Below are positions 44,907 to 45,787 of a stretch of 45,787 nt of DNA, piece by piece. The notes under the pieces are model-generated. The model had not been told where the DNA came from. It searched no databases and saw only the letters and a list, made by a program, of their open reading frames with translations. The translations under genes and the position numbers were made by a program. Positions within the stretch are counted from its first letter, which is position 1. Each line of letters begins with the position of its first letter. Source of the DNA: Rhodospirillales bacterium (GTDB taxonomy: Bacteria; Pseudomonadota; Alphaproteobacteria; Geminicoccales; Geminicoccaceae); NCBI GenBank assembly GCA_015490605.1, contig WFXL01000107.1:1-45787 (forward strand), in the 5' to 3' direction.

Positions 44907-45787
44907 GCCGCGTGCGCATCCGCCGCCTGCCCGACCATCTGGTGGACCGCATCGCCGCCGGTGAGGTGGTGGAGCGGCCGGCCTCGGTGGTGAAGGAGCT
45001 GGTGGAGAATGCCCTCGATGCGGGCGCGCGCCACATCACCATCGAGCTGGTGGCAGGCGGCCGCGAGCTGGTGCTGGTGGAGGACGACGGCTGCGGCATG
45101 AGCGCCGAGGAGCTGCCCCTCGCCCTGGAGCGCCATGCCACCTCCAAGCTCGCCGACGAGCGGCTGGTGCACATCACCACCCTCGGCTATCGCGGCGAGG
45201 CGCTGCCGGCGATCGCCGCGGTCTCGCGCCTGACCCTCACCAGCCGACCGCCCGGCGCCCCTTGCGCCCACCGCCTGGAGGTGGAAGGCGGACGCCTGGG
45301 CCCGGTGGTGCCGGCCCCGGGGCGCACCGGCACGCGGGTGGCGGTGGCCGACCTGTTCTTTGAATTGCCGGCTCGGCGCCGGTTCCTGCGCAGCCCCCGC
45401 AGCGAGGGCGAGGCGGCGGTGGAGGTGGTGCGCCGGCTGGCCATGGCCTGGCCCGGGGCGGGTTTCCGCCTAAAGCTCGACGGCCGCCGACTGCTGGACC
45501 TGGAACCTGACGGACCCACCCGCGCCGGCATCCAGCCGACGCGCATCGCCGCCCTTCTGGGCCGTGAGCTCGCCGACCACGCCTTCGAGCTCGAGGCCGA
45601 GCGCGAGGGGGTGGGGCTGCGGGGGCTTGCAGCACTGCCCACCCTCTCGCGCAACCACAGCCGCCATCAGTATCTGTTCGTCAACGGCCGGCCGGTGCGC
45701 GATCGGCTGCTGCTGGCGGCAGTACGAGCGGCCTATGGTGATCTCCTGCCCACGGGCCGGCACCCGGTGGTGGCGCTGTTCCTGGAA
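44903..45787 (+). CDS. mutL: DNA mismatch repair protein MutL (3' end outside window)
   Basis: 295 codons of MutL are visible and run off the window. The GHKL ATPase motifs are intact: VKELVENALDAG, EDDGCGM, RHATSKL and GYRGEALPAIAAVSRL. The transducer domain follows with LFFELPARRRFL and NHSRHQYLFVNGRPVRD. MutL couples MutS mismatch recognition to strand incision. The start is GTG 44903, overlapping the M16 stop by 4 bases; GTG 44912 is an alternative. The C-terminal dimerisation/endonuclease region lies outside the window. Confidence 0.95.
   Translation, partial: MSRVRIRRLPDHLVDRIAAGEVVERPASVVKELVENALDAGARHITIELVAGGRELVLVEDDGCGMSAEELPLALERHATSKLADERLVHITTLGYRGEALPAIAAVSRLTLTSRPPGAPCAHRLEVEGGRLGPVVPAPGRTGTRVAVADLFFELPARRRFLRSPRSEGEAAVEVVRRLAMAWPGAGFRLKLDGRRLLDLEPDGPTRAGIQPTRIAALLGRELADHAFELEAEREGVGLRGLAALPTLSRNHSRHQYLFVNGRPVRDRLLLAAVRAAYGDLLPTGRHPVVALFLE

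Overview
The window is GC-rich (estimated near 70%), densely packed, and reads as chromosomal DNA of an alphaproteobacterium. Three things support this: the gene orders coaX-rnj-mce-DUF1467 and ileS-lspA-DUF3035-M16-M16-mutL, a tRNA promoter matching the alphaproteobacterial CTTGAC-N17-CTATAT pattern, and the protein families themselves. I cannot fix the order or genus. I see no prophage, transposase, rRNA or CRISPR array.

Layout. At 1-5120 (minus) lies a Tad/Flp pilus operon read flp-cpaA-cpaB-cpaC-cpaD-cpaE-cpaF, with cpaF cut by the window edge. Divergent from it, at 5401-7354, are phaA and phaB, which make (R)-3-hydroxybutyryl-CoA; a CTGC-N3-GCAG palindrome upstream fits a PhaR operator. 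An elongator tRNA-Met follows at 7425. From 17302 down to 7829 (minus) runs a block holding an alpha/beta hydrolase-fold protein, tyrS, a four-gene stator-like membrane module, hemB and an AlgH/YqgE protein. From 17511 (plus) comes a sulfur-trafficking series, cysE, a cysteine desulfurase, an A-type Fe-S protein, a 2Fe-2S ferredoxin and mnmA. Then come coaX, RNase J, methylmalonyl-CoA epimerase, a DUF1467 protein and an MFS transporter.

The MFS gene converges on a minus-strand EF-G-like GTPase gene (25938-27965). That gene diverges from a lone molybdenum hydroxylase large subunit (28134-30440), whose end overlaps an alpha/beta hydrolase gene. rpoZ, a bifunctional Rel/Spo gene and pyrE follow. 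PHA synthase phaC is on the minus strand at 34995-36779, about 28 kb from phaAB. The last 9 kb hold an unknown lipoprotein, ribF, ileS, lspA, a DUF3035 lipoprotein, two M16 peptidase-family genes and the start of mutL.

The best candidate for an undescribed system is 9541-15262. It encodes a TolQ/MotA-like channel with a cytoplasmic helical tail, a MotB-like protein keeping an Asp in its single membrane helix, a small two-helix membrane protein, and a 971-residue periplasmic coiled-coil protein. The coiled-coil protein ends in the same kind of peptidoglycan-binding domain as the MotB-like protein but has no Asp in its membrane helix. Other oddities are a hydrolase-fold protein with Gly in place of the nucleophile Ser, an EF-G relative without the catalytic PGH histidine, an orphan molybdopterin subunit, and a strong hairpin in the rpoZ leader.
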